64,000 bases of DNA from Belliella kenyensis. Lineage in GTDB: Bacteria > Bacteroidota > Bacteroidia > Cytophagales > Cyclobacteriaceae. The stretch is from contig NZ_JAKZGR010000014.1 of the NCBI RefSeq assembly GCF_022549675.1, positions 62,001 through 126,000 on the forward strand, written 5' to 3'. Below, in pieces: positions 55,841 through 64,000 of the stretch (the stretch's first letter is position 1; each line of letters starts with the position of its first letter). The position numbers and the translations under genes were made by a program. The notes under the pieces are model-generated. The model ran no database searches. It had not been told where the DNA came from and was given only the letters and a program-made list of their open reading frames with translations.

Positions 55841-56644
55841 TTAAAACTTCAATTCAAATTTATCAGCATCCTTCCAAGCTGGAAATTTTTCTCTAAATGT
55901 GGTCAAATCAGAATATCTTAATTTCAAAATCAATATTTCCTCATTTTCTTCTGCACTAGACATGCACTCTCCTTTGAAATCAAAAATGGCAGAATGCCCA
56001 GAATATTCAATCCCATTCCCATCAGTCCCGATTCTATTTACTCCAATCGTATAGCAAAGGTTCTCGACTGATCTAGCCTGAAGCAAGATATCCCAAGCTT
56101 TGACACGTGCGGCAGGCCAACTTGCCACATAGATGCTTAAATCATACTCCATCCCACCATCTTTCAGAGCGTTATTTCTTGACCAAACTGGAAATCTTAA
56201 ATCATAACACACTTGTGGAAGAATTTTCCATCCTTTTACCTCAAAAATTTTCCTTTCAGAGCCCATGGTATATGACTGATCTTCCTCAGCCATGCGAAAC
56301 AAATGTCTCTTATCATACCATTGCATAGCCCCATCAGGACACACCCAAAGCATGCGGTTGTAAAATTTACCCGAATCTTGAATAATAGCTGATCCTGTGA
56401 TCGTCGTATTGAGTTGCTTTGCAAGCTGCACCATCCACTTACAAATCGTGTGATTCATTGGCTCTGAAAGGGAATTCACATCCATACTAAATCCAGTAGC
56501 GAACATTTCAGGTAGCACAATCAAATCTACACTACTAGGCAACTGCCAAAGTTTTTCTTCAAGCATTGCTAAGTTAGCAATCTTATCTTGCCAATGTAAA
56601 TCAGTCTGAACCAGAGCAACTTTAAGGATTTCATCAGCCATCAT
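55841..56644 (-). CDS. Nitrilase-family omega-amidase (YafV-like)
   Basis: A 267-residue carbon-nitrogen hydrolase with the complete triad: Glu46 (LIVLPEMFATG), Lys112 (YDKRHLF) and Cys146 (QVCYDLRFPVWSRN). The closest named type is the YafV/omega-amidase branch, which deaminates 2-oxoglutaramate or 2-oxosuccinamate. Its start (MMADE; two ATGs) overlaps the def stop by 4 bp. It is the last gene of the run hemerythrin-ruvX-def-nitrilase. Confidence 0.85.
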   Translation of the reverse strand: MMADEILKVALVQTDLHWQDKIANLAMLEEKLWQLPSSVDLIVLPEMFATGFSMDVNSLSEPMNHTICKWMVQLAKQLNTTITGSAIIQDSGKFYNRMLWVCPDGAMQWYDKRHLFRMAEEDQSYTMGSERKIFEVKGWKILPQVCYDLRFPVWSRNNALKDGGMEYDLSIYVASWPAARVKAWDILLQARSVENLCYTIGVNRIGTDGNGIEYSGHSAIFDFKGECMSSAEENEEILILKLRYSDLTTFREKFPAWKDADKFELKF

Positions 56645-57195
56645 TTCAATGGATAAATCATTCTATAATCTGTCCCTACTCTACCCTTACTGACTTCTAT
56701 GAGTTTGCTTTGTACAAGTCTCTTTTTGAGACCTTTTAGGTAATCAACAAAAAGAATCCCTTCCAAATGATCATATTCATGCTGGATCACCCTCGCTGTC
56801 ATCCCACCAAACTCTTCTTCTCTAAGGTTCCAGTTTTCGTCATAATACTCAATGGTAAGCTTTTCTGGACGGATAATCTCTGCCCTGACTTCAGGGATAC
56901 TCAAGCAACCTTCTTCAAAGCCAAAATTATCTCCATATTCATCCAATATAATCGGGTTGATAAATGCTCTTCTGATTCCCTTTTCGTCATCATTCTCATC
57001 CAACATCAAGCTACTATCAATTACAAACAACCTTATTCCTTGATTGATTTGAGGAGCAGCTAGTCCTACGCCGCTTGCATGATCCATTGTGCTAAACATG
57101 TCCGTGATCAAAGCAGATACATCACTACCTTCTTTGATTTCTTCTGCCTCTTTTTTCAAAATTGGGTTGCCGTAAGCTACTATAGGATAAATCAT
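56641..57195 (-). CDS. def: Peptide deformylase
   Basis: A 184-residue deformylase with all three motifs: GVGLAAPQI (42-50), EEGCLSIP (94-101, metal Cys) and QHEYDHLEG (138-146, metal His pair and catalytic Glu). It removes the formyl group from new proteins. It overlaps ruvX by 4 bp and the nitrilase gene by 4 bp, so the three are translationally coupled. Confidence 0.96.
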   Translation of the reverse strand: MIYPIVAYGNPILKKEAEEIKEGSDVSALITDMFSTMDHASGVGLAAPQINQGIRLFVIDSSLMLDENDDEKGIRRAFINPIILDEYGDNFGFEEGCLSIPEVRAEIIRPEKLTIEYYDENWNLREEEFGGMTARVIQHEYDHLEGILFVDYLKGLKKRLVQSKLIEVSKGRVGTDYRMIYPLK

Positions 57196-57605
57196 ATTTG
57201 TTCTAAGTATGTCTGTAAAATTATTGCAGCACTAATCTTATCAAGATTTCCTGCCTTCTCTTTTCTATCTTTCTTTTTGCTCCCCATGGTGATCATGCTT
57301 TGCATAGCCATTTTTGAAGTATACCTTTCATCCACTAAAACGAGTTTTTTTTCAGGAAATAGTTTCCCCAACCTATCTTTCAGGCTTATAACTCGAGGCG
57401 TCATTTCATTGGGTGTACCATCTAGGGATTTGGGATATCCGATCACAATGGTTTCAACATCCTCTTTGGAAAAATATGAAGTCAGATAGGTCGCTAAATT
57501 ACGTGTATCAATCGTCTCCAAAGGGTTAGCAGTGATCTTGAGTATATCTGTAACAGCCAAGCCAGTCCTTTTCGTTCCTAAATCTATTGCTATTACTCTT
57601 CCCAT
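57192..57605 (-). CDS. ruvX: Putative pre-16S rRNA nuclease / Holliday junction resolvase YqgF
   Basis: A 137-residue RNase H-fold protein. The first Asp is in RVIAIDLGTKRTGLAVTD (DxGxKR), the GYPKSLDGTPNE loop follows, and the later acidic site is in LVDERYTSK. The family matures 16S rRNA 5' ends; the resolvase name is historical. It overlaps the preceding hemerythrin gene by 1 bp and def by 4 bp. Confidence 0.93.
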   Translation of the reverse strand: MGRVIAIDLGTKRTGLAVTDILKITANPLETIDTRNLATYLTSYFSKEDVETIVIGYPKSLDGTPNEMTPRVISLKDRLGKLFPEKKLVLVDERYTSKMAMQSMITMGSKKKDRKEKAGNLDKISAAIILQTYLEQI

Positions 57606-58363
57606 TAGTTACTATTTATTTTCTTCTTGATTTTCCTCAACACTTCGCGCTCCAGTTGTATAGCTTTGGGAAACAAAAGATCGTCTTCAATTGTCGCATG
57701 TATTATCAATTCACGTTCGAAGTTTTGTAATTCATTGTATAAAATCTTCATCGAGAGAGGAGCGTCTTGTGGCAAATTATAATCATTAGTCAATTTTCGA
57801 ATACCTTCCATTTCATCATCATGATCTTCATGTGCATGAGCTAATGATGAAATGGGCTTAGATTCCAATATTTTCAAGGAATCTCTTACACCAAAGTCTC
57901 CTACTTCAATCTCTTGTAATAATTTGATGCGTTGAAACACACTACTCTCTTCTTCGTGAATATGATGTATAAAGTCCTCAACAAACAGTGGAAACATAAT
58001 TTTCAAATCCGCTAATATCAATGCGTATTCATCCTTAGACTCAATCCCCGATACCATATTTGCCAAAAAAGGTAACTCTTGTCTTACAAAAAAATAATGC
58101 TTTCTTTTCAGATAGGCAATCAGCACTTCAATTGGGTGTAGAAATAATTCTTCCTTGGTTGGTTCTTTGACTACAGCCCATGATTCCAGCTCCTCGGTCA
58201 GTTGCTTCGGATTCAGTTTAAATTGAGCACATACATCCTTAAGAAGGCTTTCTTCAAATTGGTAAAAATTAATCCCAAAATAGTGCAAAACAGCAGCAAA
58301 CACGTAATTATCGGAAATTAAGTCCTTGATCTGTCTATTTTGTATATGTTTTGGATCTAACAT
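57605..58363 (-). CDS. Hemerythrin HHE domain protein (RIC/ScdA-like)
   Basis: A 252-residue protein. The N-terminal ~55 residues (with YVFAAVLHYFGINFYQFEES) resemble the start of RIC/ScdA proteins, though the usual Cys is absent. The iron-binding hemerythrin part has histidines in FIHHIHEEE, AHAHEDHDDEM and IHATIEDDLLFPKA. RIC proteins repair Fe-S clusters under oxidative or nitrosative stress. First gene of the four-gene leftward operon. Confidence 0.8.
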   Translation of the reverse strand: MLDPKHIQNRQIKDLISDNYVFAAVLHYFGINFYQFEESLLKDVCAQFKLNPKQLTEELESWAVVKEPTKEELFLHPIEVLIAYLKRKHYFFVRQELPFLANMVSGIESKDEYALILADLKIMFPLFVEDFIHHIHEEESSVFQRIKLLQEIEVGDFGVRDSLKILESKPISSLAHAHEDHDDEMEGIRKLTNDYNLPQDAPLSMKILYNELQNFERELIIHATIEDDLLFPKAIQLEREVLRKIKKKINSN

Positions 58364-58467
58364 AGTTACAAAAGTAAAGTATTTTGAGAAGAAATTCCCG
58401 AAATCTTCTCCTTAATTGAAAATGTTAACTTTATCAAAACGTTTTAAGGAAAAATACGGTTTAATAG

Positions 58468-58475
58468 TATATTTG
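58468..58475 (+). promoter_or_regulatory. Promoter -7 element of the S41 peptidase gene
   Basis: TATATTTG fits TAnnTTTG, 45 nt before the GTG start; the -33 element is weak (TTTT at 58442-58445). Confidence 0.5.
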
Positions 58476-58519
58476 AAGAATTTCCATTAATTAAGCAATA
58501 AAAAAAACCTGAGGATATC

Positions 58520-60154
58520 GTGAGCGAATTTAAAAACACAAAAGCCCAAGTAAGATTACCAATCATTATTGCATTGGCTATTTCGGCAGGAATTTGGGTA
58601 GGAGCAACTTTTGCAGAACCAAAAACTGATAGAAATGATCTAAAAGCAGCAATTTATAAACTTCAAGAAATCATTACATACATCAATCGTGACTATGTGG
58701 ACAGTGTAAACACCAACGAACTGGTAGAGTATGGAATAGAAAAAATGCTAGAAAAACTTGATCCTCACTCAAGCTACATCCCAGCAAAGGATGCTGCGTT
58801 GGCAAAATCACAGTTGGATGGGAATTTTGATGGAATTGGAGTGGAGTTTGGAATCATTAGAGACACGATCTATGTCGTAGCGCCATTGACTGGAGGTCCT
58901 TCGGAAAAACTTGGGATACAAGCAGGTGATCAAATCATCAATGTAGATGGAAAAACTGTGGCTGGAACGGGGATTACCAATCGCGATGTATTTGACCTAC
59001 TAAGAGGTCCTTCTGGAAGTACAGTGGTGGTGGATATTAAGAGAAAATCCCAACCAGAGTTGTTGACTTTTGATATCATAAGAGATAAAATCCCTCAGTA
59101 TTCTGTAAATGCCTCGTACATGATCAATGATGAAATAGGTTATGTTAAGGTAACAAGATTTGCAGCAACTACCTATGAGGAGTTCAAAAAAGCTGTGACT
59201 GAACTCAAAGGACAAGGCATGAGAAAGCTAGTACTTGACCTTCAAAGTAATCCGGGAGGCTATATGGGAGCAGCTATCAACATGGCAGATGAAATCCTCG
59301 GGAGTAATGCAGTGATCGTATCTCAAAAAGGAAAAACAAATAGATTCAATCAAAAAGCCATGGCTGTAAAACAGGGGATTTTTGAAGATGGATCTGTGAT
59401 CGTACTGATCAATGAAGGGAGTGCTTCTGCATCAGAAATAGTGGCTGGAGCGATTCAAGACAATGACAGAGGCTTGATCGTCGGAAGAAGATCATTTGGT
59501 AAAGGCTTAGTGCAGTGGCCAATTGACTTGTCCGATGGTGCAGAACTAAGACTCACCATCGCCAGATACTATACTCCATCAGGAAGATCTATACAAAAAC
59601 CATATGGACAAGATGAAGATTACAGCATGGATTGGGTAAAAAGACTCGAGCATGGAGAGTTTTTCTCTGCTGATAGTATCAAATTCAATGATAGCTTGAG
59701 ATATGAAACCGTATCTGGTAGATCCGTATATGGCGGAGGAGGCATCATGCCTGACTACTTTGTCCCTATGGATACTACTATGTCTTCAGCCTATGTCAAT
59801 AGACTCTTCAACTCTGACTCTGCTAGAGAGTTCTTTTTAGATTATCTTGATAAAAATAAAAAGAAATTTAGTGGAATGTCTTTTGAAGATTATTACAATA
59901 AATTTCAAGTGACTGATGCCATGCTTCAAGAACTTGTCAAAACAGGAGAGAAAAACAAAGTTAAATTCGTCGAGAAGGATTTTAATAAATCAAAAGAATA
60001 CTTGAAAGTCCTCATCAAAGCCAACATGGGTAGAAACCTATTTGATGACAATGCCTACTATAAAGTAATCAATGATATCAATGAAATATATCTTCAAGCT
60101 ATTAAGCTTTTTGATGAAGCTGAAAAATTAGCTTTTGATGAAAGAGCTAGTTAA
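58520..60154 (+). CDS. C-terminal processing peptidase, S41 family
   Basis: A 544-residue S41A protease starting at GTG. An N-terminal membrane anchor (about 12-30), a PDZ domain (about 85-175, with FDGIGVEFGI and GPSEKLGIQAGDQIINVDG), then the peptidase core with Ser about 302 in NEGSASASEIVAG and Lys about 327 in GRRSFGKGLVQ. It is periplasmic and trims or degrades exported proteins from the C-terminus. The C-terminal ~130 residues are a family extension. A terminator follows. Confidence 0.92.
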   Translation: MSEFKNTKAQVRLPIIIALAISAGIWVGATFAEPKTDRNDLKAAIYKLQEIITYINRDYVDSVNTNELVEYGIEKMLEKLDPHSSYIPAKDAALAKSQLDGNFDGIGVEFGIIRDTIYVVAPLTGGPSEKLGIQAGDQIINVDGKTVAGTGITNRDVFDLLRGPSGSTVVVDIKRKSQPELLTFDIIRDKIPQYSVNASYMINDEIGYVKVTRFAATTYEEFKKAVTELKGQGMRKLVLDLQSNPGGYMGAAINMADEILGSNAVIVSQKGKTNRFNQKAMAVKQGIFEDGSVIVLINEGSASASEIVAGAIQDNDRGLIVGRRSFGKGLVQWPIDLSDGAELRLTIARYYTPSGRSIQKPYGQDEDYSMDWVKRLEHGEFFSADSIKFNDSLRYETVSGRSVYGGGGIMPDYFVPMDTTMSSAYVNRLFNSDSAREFFLDYLDKNKKKFSGMSFEDYYNKFQVTDAMLQELVKTGEKNKVKFVEKDFNKSKEYLKVLIKANMGRNLFDDNAYYKVINDINEIYLQAIKLFDEAEKLAFDERAS

Positions 60155-60166
60155 TGCAAACATCAA

Positions 60167-60200
60167 TAAAGGAGAGCTCAAAAGGCTCTCCTTTTATTTT
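60167..60200 (+). terminator. Intrinsic terminator of the S41 peptidase gene
   Basis: The arms aaaggagagc (60168-60177) and gctctccttt (60185-60194) pair perfectly around a 7-nt loop, followed by a T-rich run. Confidence 0.86.
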
Positions 60201-60324
60201 ATGACTATTGACCATCAAAAGAAAGTAATATCAATGAGCTCCTTTTCTTCTAAAATCCAAAAAGGCTTCTTACCTTTATTTTGAGCCAAGCTTCGAAACC
60301 ATTTCGTAAAAGCCCCAAAATACT

Positions 60325-60774
60325 ATGCATAAATATATCCTCATAACTTTATCAATTACTTGTATTACAATGATGAGTCAAAAAGTAAAAGCGCAAGCCA
60401 AAATAACTCACATAGCCGTGTTTGTCAGTAATCTCGAGCAAAGCACTGCATTTTATAAAGATGTAATGGACTTTGAAGAAATAGAAGAACCTTTCAAAGA
60501 TGGCTTACATGCTTGGTTTGACATCGGAAACAACCTCCAGCTCCATGTTATCGAAGACAAATGGCAACCGATCACAATCAATAAAAATAATCATATTTGT
60601 TTTAGTATTCCAGATATGGATGTTTTCATTTCAAAATTGAATGATAAAAATGTAGCGTTTGAAAACTGGGTTGGAGAAAAAGGAAAAATCAATGTCAGAC
60701 CTGATGGAATCAAGCAAGTCTATTTGAGAGATCCAGATGGATATTGGATTGAAATCAACAATGAGTATAATTGA
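60325..60774 (+). CDS. Exported VOC/glyoxalase-family protein
   Basis: A 149-residue VOC protein with a signal peptide ending at VKAQ. The metal-site pattern is His in ITHIAVFV, His in LQLHVIED, His in HICFSIPDM, and Glu in YWIEINN, so the paired beta-alpha-beta-beta-beta modules are complete. The YLRDPDGYWIEI ending is typical of glyoxalase/dioxygenase relatives. The substrate is unknown; a periplasmic location is unusual for glyoxalase I itself. Confidence 0.83.
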   Translation: MHKYILITLSITCITMMSQKVKAQAKITHIAVFVSNLEQSTAFYKDVMDFEEIEEPFKDGLHAWFDIGNNLQLHVIEDKWQPITINKNNHICFSIPDMDVFISKLNDKNVAFENWVGEKGKINVRPDGIKQVYLRDPDGYWIEINNEYN

Positions 60775-60800
60775 TCAAAAAATGTGATTATAAATAGAAA

Positions 60801-60825
60801 AATAGGGGAGTTAGACTCCCCTATT
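60801..60825. terminator. Bidirectional terminator between the VOC and M1 peptidase genes
   Basis: The arms aataggggag (60801-60810) and ctcccctatt (60816-60825) pair perfectly around a 5-nt loop between convergent genes. T-rich flanks favour use by the leftward M1 transcript. Confidence 0.84.
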
Positions 60826-60828
60826 GTA

Positions 60829-62790
60829 TTATCTATCACCATAAATAGATGATGGCCAAACATCATTCCCAGCATTAGTATCTGTGATAATCTTATCTGG
60901 ATCGATTTCAATTTTTGTGACTTTTTTATCTACCTTAAGTAAGTGCTGCCAAGTATTTCCTTTGAACCAAATCTCTACTGGGAGCTCTCTCCTTTCCTTG
61001 CTACCATCATCAAATGTTATTTCAAAGATTACAGGCATAGGCATATCACCTTTGTTTGAAAAGGCCACTACATAATTGGCTCCATAAGGATAGACACCAT
61101 CCACAGATAGGTCAATATTGGCATTACTGTAGAACCAACCTTTCCAGAACCAGTCTAGATTCTCACCACTGACATTTTCCATATGATTGAAAAAATCATT
61201 AGGCTGAGGATGTTTATAAGCCCAAGTTCTAATATAAGACCTGAAAGCTTTATCGAACCTCTCGTGACCTAATATATATTCTCTCAACATAACCAAGCCA
61301 AGTGCTGGCTTCATATAAGCAACCATCCCAAGATTATTTGATTGAGTCCTGTCTGGATGAGTAGCAACTGGCTCTCTGCTTGAGTTAGTCAACCACCCCA
61401 AATACTTCCTTGTCTTGATAAGGTCATTGGTATATTCACCATCATTGAATGCCAAATAGCTATAATAATTGATAAAGGTATTAAACCCCTCATCCATCCA
61501 AGCGTGTCTCCTCTCATTAGAGCCTACGATCATCGGGAACCAATTGTGGCCAAACTCATGATCCGTCACACCCCAAAGCGATTCACCTTTAGATTTATAA
61601 CTACAAAAGTTCAATCCTGGATATTCCATACCCCCTATATCTGCAGCGACATTCACTGCAACTGGATAAGGATATTCATACCACATTTCTGAGTAATGCT
61701 CTACTGAGGCTTTGGAGTATTCGGTGGATCTTCCCCAAGCTTCTTGCCCATCACTCTCTTTTGGATATACAGATTGAGCTAGTGCTTTCTTGCCACTAGG
61801 TAGGTTGATTCTAGCAGCATCCCAAATAAATGACTTTGAGGAAGCAAAAGCCACATCTCTTGTATTATTCATTTTGAAATGCCAAGTCAAAGTACCTTCC
61901 GACTTTGGACGAGTAAGAGCAAGATCACCAACTTCATTTGGCTCAATAATATAAACTCTTTCATCACTATCGGCGGCACGTTTCATTCTGTTTTGCAGCT
62001 CTTTGGTCAGAACTTGCCCCGGGTTCTGCAGCTCCCCAGAGGCTACTACAATATGATCATATGGAACAGTAACTTTATAGTCAAAATCACCATAACCTAG
62101 ATAAAACTCCCCAGCTCCTAAATATGGATCAGTATTCCAACCAGTCACATCATCAAAAACTGCTACCCTTGGATACCACTGTGCCATGGCATAGATTGTT
62201 CCGTCTTTGACATCTAATCTACCCATTCTATCCATACCTTTTACTGGTATCTTATATTCGAAGTCCATAGTGATCGTGGCCACTCCACCATTTGCAGGAA
62301 TAGGCTCTGCAAATGACACCTGCATCCTGGTATCATTTATCAAATACTCTGAACTGACTGGCTTGTTTTTACCGCTCACTTGAGCTTTCACATTGGAAAT
62401 ATCGTATCCACCATCGACATCACCACTATACCTATTTCCCTGTACTGGAGTAGTAAGAGTACCTCTGGAATCATCTGTAAATCTATTTTGCTCTAGGTAA
62501 AGCCAAACAAAATCCAAACTTTCCGGACTATTGTTGGTGTATGTGATTTTCCATGAGCCTTTTACACTATGCTCTTTTTCATCTAATGTCACTGAAATCA
62601 CATAGTCAGACTTGTTTTGCCAATAGCTGGGACCTGGCTTACCAGAAGCTGTCCTGTAGGCTGTACCTTGTCTATATCCAATTTCTGTAAAAGCATCATC
62701 TTTATTGTCTTTGACTGTTTGGGCTTCGGAAGACCAAATCAGACCTACAGAGAGCATTGATAGTAAAAAACCTTTTAAGCTTTGTCTCAT
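60829..62790 (-). CDS. M1 family metallopeptidase (exported)
   Basis: A 653-residue gluzincin with a signal peptide ending at SEAQ. Zinc site: HEFGHNWFPMIVG (about 411-423) with the second Glu in WMDEGFNTFIN. The GAMEN-type exopeptidase loop appears as GGMEYPGL. The N-terminal beta domain and C-terminal part match the larger Bacteroidota M1 proteins. It probably digests peptides in the periplasm or at the cell surface. It is divergent from the TonB receptor gene. Confidence 0.92.
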   Translation of the reverse strand: MRQSLKGFLLSMLSVGLIWSSEAQTVKDNKDDAFTEIGYRQGTAYRTASGKPGPSYWQNKSDYVISVTLDEKEHSVKGSWKITYTNNSPESLDFVWLYLEQNRFTDDSRGTLTTPVQGNRYSGDVDGGYDISNVKAQVSGKNKPVSSEYLINDTRMQVSFAEPIPANGGVATITMDFEYKIPVKGMDRMGRLDVKDGTIYAMAQWYPRVAVFDDVTGWNTDPYLGAGEFYLGYGDFDYKVTVPYDHIVVASGELQNPGQVLTKELQNRMKRAADSDERVYIIEPNEVGDLALTRPKSEGTLTWHFKMNNTRDVAFASSKSFIWDAARINLPSGKKALAQSVYPKESDGQEAWGRSTEYSKASVEHYSEMWYEYPYPVAVNVAADIGGMEYPGLNFCSYKSKGESLWGVTDHEFGHNWFPMIVGSNERRHAWMDEGFNTFINYYSYLAFNDGEYTNDLIKTRKYLGWLTNSSREPVATHPDRTQSNNLGMVAYMKPALGLVMLREYILGHERFDKAFRSYIRTWAYKHPQPNDFFNHMENVSGENLDWFWKGWFYSNANIDLSVDGVYPYGANYVVAFSNKGDMPMPVIFEITFDDGSKERRELPVEIWFKGNTWQHLLKVDKKVTKIEIDPDKIITDTNAGNDVWPSSIYGDR

Positions 62791-62905
62791 ATTTTATATT
62801 GAATTTTTTTATTGATCGGCTAAAATAAACATTCCGTCCTTAAGAAAAAACCAACCAAATATTATATCAATATGCATTTCCTTTCTTTTTTCAAAACCAA
62901 TAAAA

Positions 62906-62937
62906 TTTGCATAATGAATATTTTCAATTCTACTTTG
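62906..62937 (+). promoter_or_regulatory. Candidate promoter of the TonB receptor gene
   Basis: TTTG (62906-62909), a 21-nt spacer and TACTTTG (62931-62937) resemble the Bacteroidota promoter but with one base fewer in the -7 element, as at the kinase promoter. The implied start near 62944 leaves a 15-nt leader, so there is no room for a cobalamin riboswitch. Confidence 0.4.
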
Positions 62938-62958
62938 TCTTCAAATTAAATCAACCCT

Positions 62959-64000
62959 ATGAAAAAGTGTTTACTAATATCTGCATTGACTTTGAGCATA
63001 TTTTCAGCCAAAGCTAATCAAGATAGTGTGACTGTTGAGCTTGGAGAAGTCGTCATCAGTGAAAACAGAATTGAAATCCCATTTAATAAAACATCTAGAA
63101 ACATATCTATCATAAGCAGAAAAGATATTGAAACTACCCCAGCAAGAAGTTTGCAAGAGGTTCTCGCATTCACACCAGGTGTAGATGTGCGTCAAAGAGG
63201 TGTGACAGGGGTACAAGGGGACATAGGAATCAGAGGAGGTGGATTTGAACAGACCCTTATGCTCATCAACGGCATCAAAATGACCGATCCTCAAACAGGC
63301 CATCACATCATGAATATTCCCATACCTCTTCAGGCTATTCAAAGAGTGGAAGTAATGAAAGGTCCCGCTTCAAGGATATTTGGACAAAACGCATATGCTG
63401 GCGCCGTGAACATCGTCACTACGCTTCCTGAGACAGCTAGTCTTAACATTCAAAACTACGGAGGAGATTTTGGCATGAAAGGGGCTAGTATTGTATCGTC
63501 TCTGCCTGTTAAGCTACCTTTTGGATTGTATAAGCAAACACTATCCGTCAGTCATGATGCATCGAATGGGCATTGGTACAATTCTGATTACAAAGTAAAT
63601 AATGTTTTTTATGAAGGTGGGTTAGACATAAATGATCAGCATGAAATCCGTACCATGATAGGGTATACAGAAAGAGATTTTGGCGCTAATGGGTTCTACA
63701 CCAACAGCTTTCCAGATCAATGGGAAAGTATACAAACATTCTTGGCTTCACTCAGCCATACTTTTGAAAAAAAGCAGCTTTATATACAAACAAGAGCCTA
63801 TTGGAGAAAAAATGATGATGAATTCAGACTCAGAAGAAATGAACCAGCATTTTTCACTAACCTCCACACCTCGCATACCACTGCATTGGAAATCAATAGT
63901 AGATACCAAAGCCAATTTGGCACATCGGGCTTTGGGGTAGAAGGAAGAAATGAGAAAATCAATAGTACCAACCTTGGTAATAGACAAAGAACCTTCTTAG
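62959..64000 (+). CDS. TonB-dependent receptor, BtuB-like (partial, 3' end outside window)
   Basis: 347 codons are open from the ATG at 62959 to the window edge. A signal peptide (MKKCLLISALTLSIFSAKAN) precedes a TonB-box-like segment (VELGEVVISE) and the plug domain with SLQEVLAFTPGVDVRQRG, GIRGGGFEQTLMLINGIKM and RVEVMKGPASRIFGQNAYAG. Barrel strands begin near residue 160. The layout matches BtuB-type outer-membrane transporters, but the ligand cannot be fixed from the plug alone. Confidence 0.9.
   Translation, partial: MKKCLLISALTLSIFSAKANQDSVTVELGEVVISENRIEIPFNKTSRNISIISRKDIETTPARSLQEVLAFTPGVDVRQRGVTGVQGDIGIRGGGFEQTLMLINGIKMTDPQTGHHIMNIPIPLQAIQRVEVMKGPASRIFGQNAYAGAVNIVTTLPETASLNIQNYGGDFGMKGASIVSSLPVKLPFGLYKQTLSVSHDASNGHWYNSDYKVNNVFYEGGLDINDQHEIRTMIGYTERDFGANGFYTNSFPDQWESIQTFLASLSHTFEKKQLYIQTRAYWRKNDDEFRLRRNEPAFFTNLHTSHTTALEINSRYQSQFGTSGFGVEGRNEKINSTNLGNRQRTFL

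Noticed and set aside
62791-62958. Cobalamin riboswitch expected before a BtuB-like receptor
   Set aside because: The whole intergenic gap is 168 nt and AT-rich, with no B12-box-like segment, and the candidate promoter leaves a leader of only about 15 nt.

Overview
The window is low-GC DNA from a member of the Bacteroidota, most likely Cytophagales (Cyclobacteriaceae-like). The support is: an alternative complex III plus caa3-type oxidase cluster, a long-form IspG, SprA-like and TonB-dependent outer-membrane proteins, a monomeric isocitrate dehydrogenase, and promoters of the Bacteroidota type (TTTG-N19-TAnnTTTG). No phage, transposase, CRISPR array or plasmid gene was found, so this looks like ordinary chromosome.

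Layout. 0-5.8 kb: the end of leuS, a small membrane protein, a SlyD-type isomerase, then a leftward run of SDR, ispG, a DUF6728-like gene, a YjbR gene and an ABC ATPase. 5.9-15.5 kb: a PIF1/RecD-like helicase, a large beta-barrel protein and a very large sensor kinase. 15.8-32.4 kb: one long leftward respiratory cluster, actABCDEF, then cox2, cox1, ctaA, ctaB, two subunit III genes and subunit IV; then a hairpin, then sco, a DUF420 gene and a small CxxC membrane protein. 32.7-36 kb: tRNA-Cys and a two-subunit exported molybdenum hydroxylase. 36.3-39.2 kb: rpsA and an acyltransferase.

39.2-48.4 kb: a divergent locus that reads as a keto-sugar (probably 3-ketoglycoside) pathway. It holds a GMC dehydrogenase with a Tat-type gluconate-dehydrogenase subunit 3, a cytochrome c lipoprotein, a DUF1080 (3-keto-disaccharide hydrolase family) lipoprotein, three TIM-barrel epimerase/isomerase proteins, a Gfo/Idh/MocA oxidoreductase and an MFS permease. 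A perfect inverted repeat lies in the control region between its two arms. I infer that sugars are oxidised in the periplasm, electrons pass to cytochrome c and on to the oxidase encoded at 17-24 kb, and the keto-sugar is cleaved, imported and reduced. This is the most system-like part of the window.

48.5-50.6 kb: an orphan four-helix-bundle sensor and a five-gene tRNA operon (Lys, Pro, Arg, Lys, Arg) containing three copies of a ~92 bp repeat that each end in the 3' part of tRNA-Lys. 50.6-64 kb: housekeeping and envelope genes: an SH3/TPR protein, a metalloprotease-like lipoprotein, gapA, icd, the run hemerythrin-ruvX-def-nitrilase, a C-terminal processing protease, a VOC protein, an M1 peptidase and the start of a TonB-dependent receptor that runs off the window.
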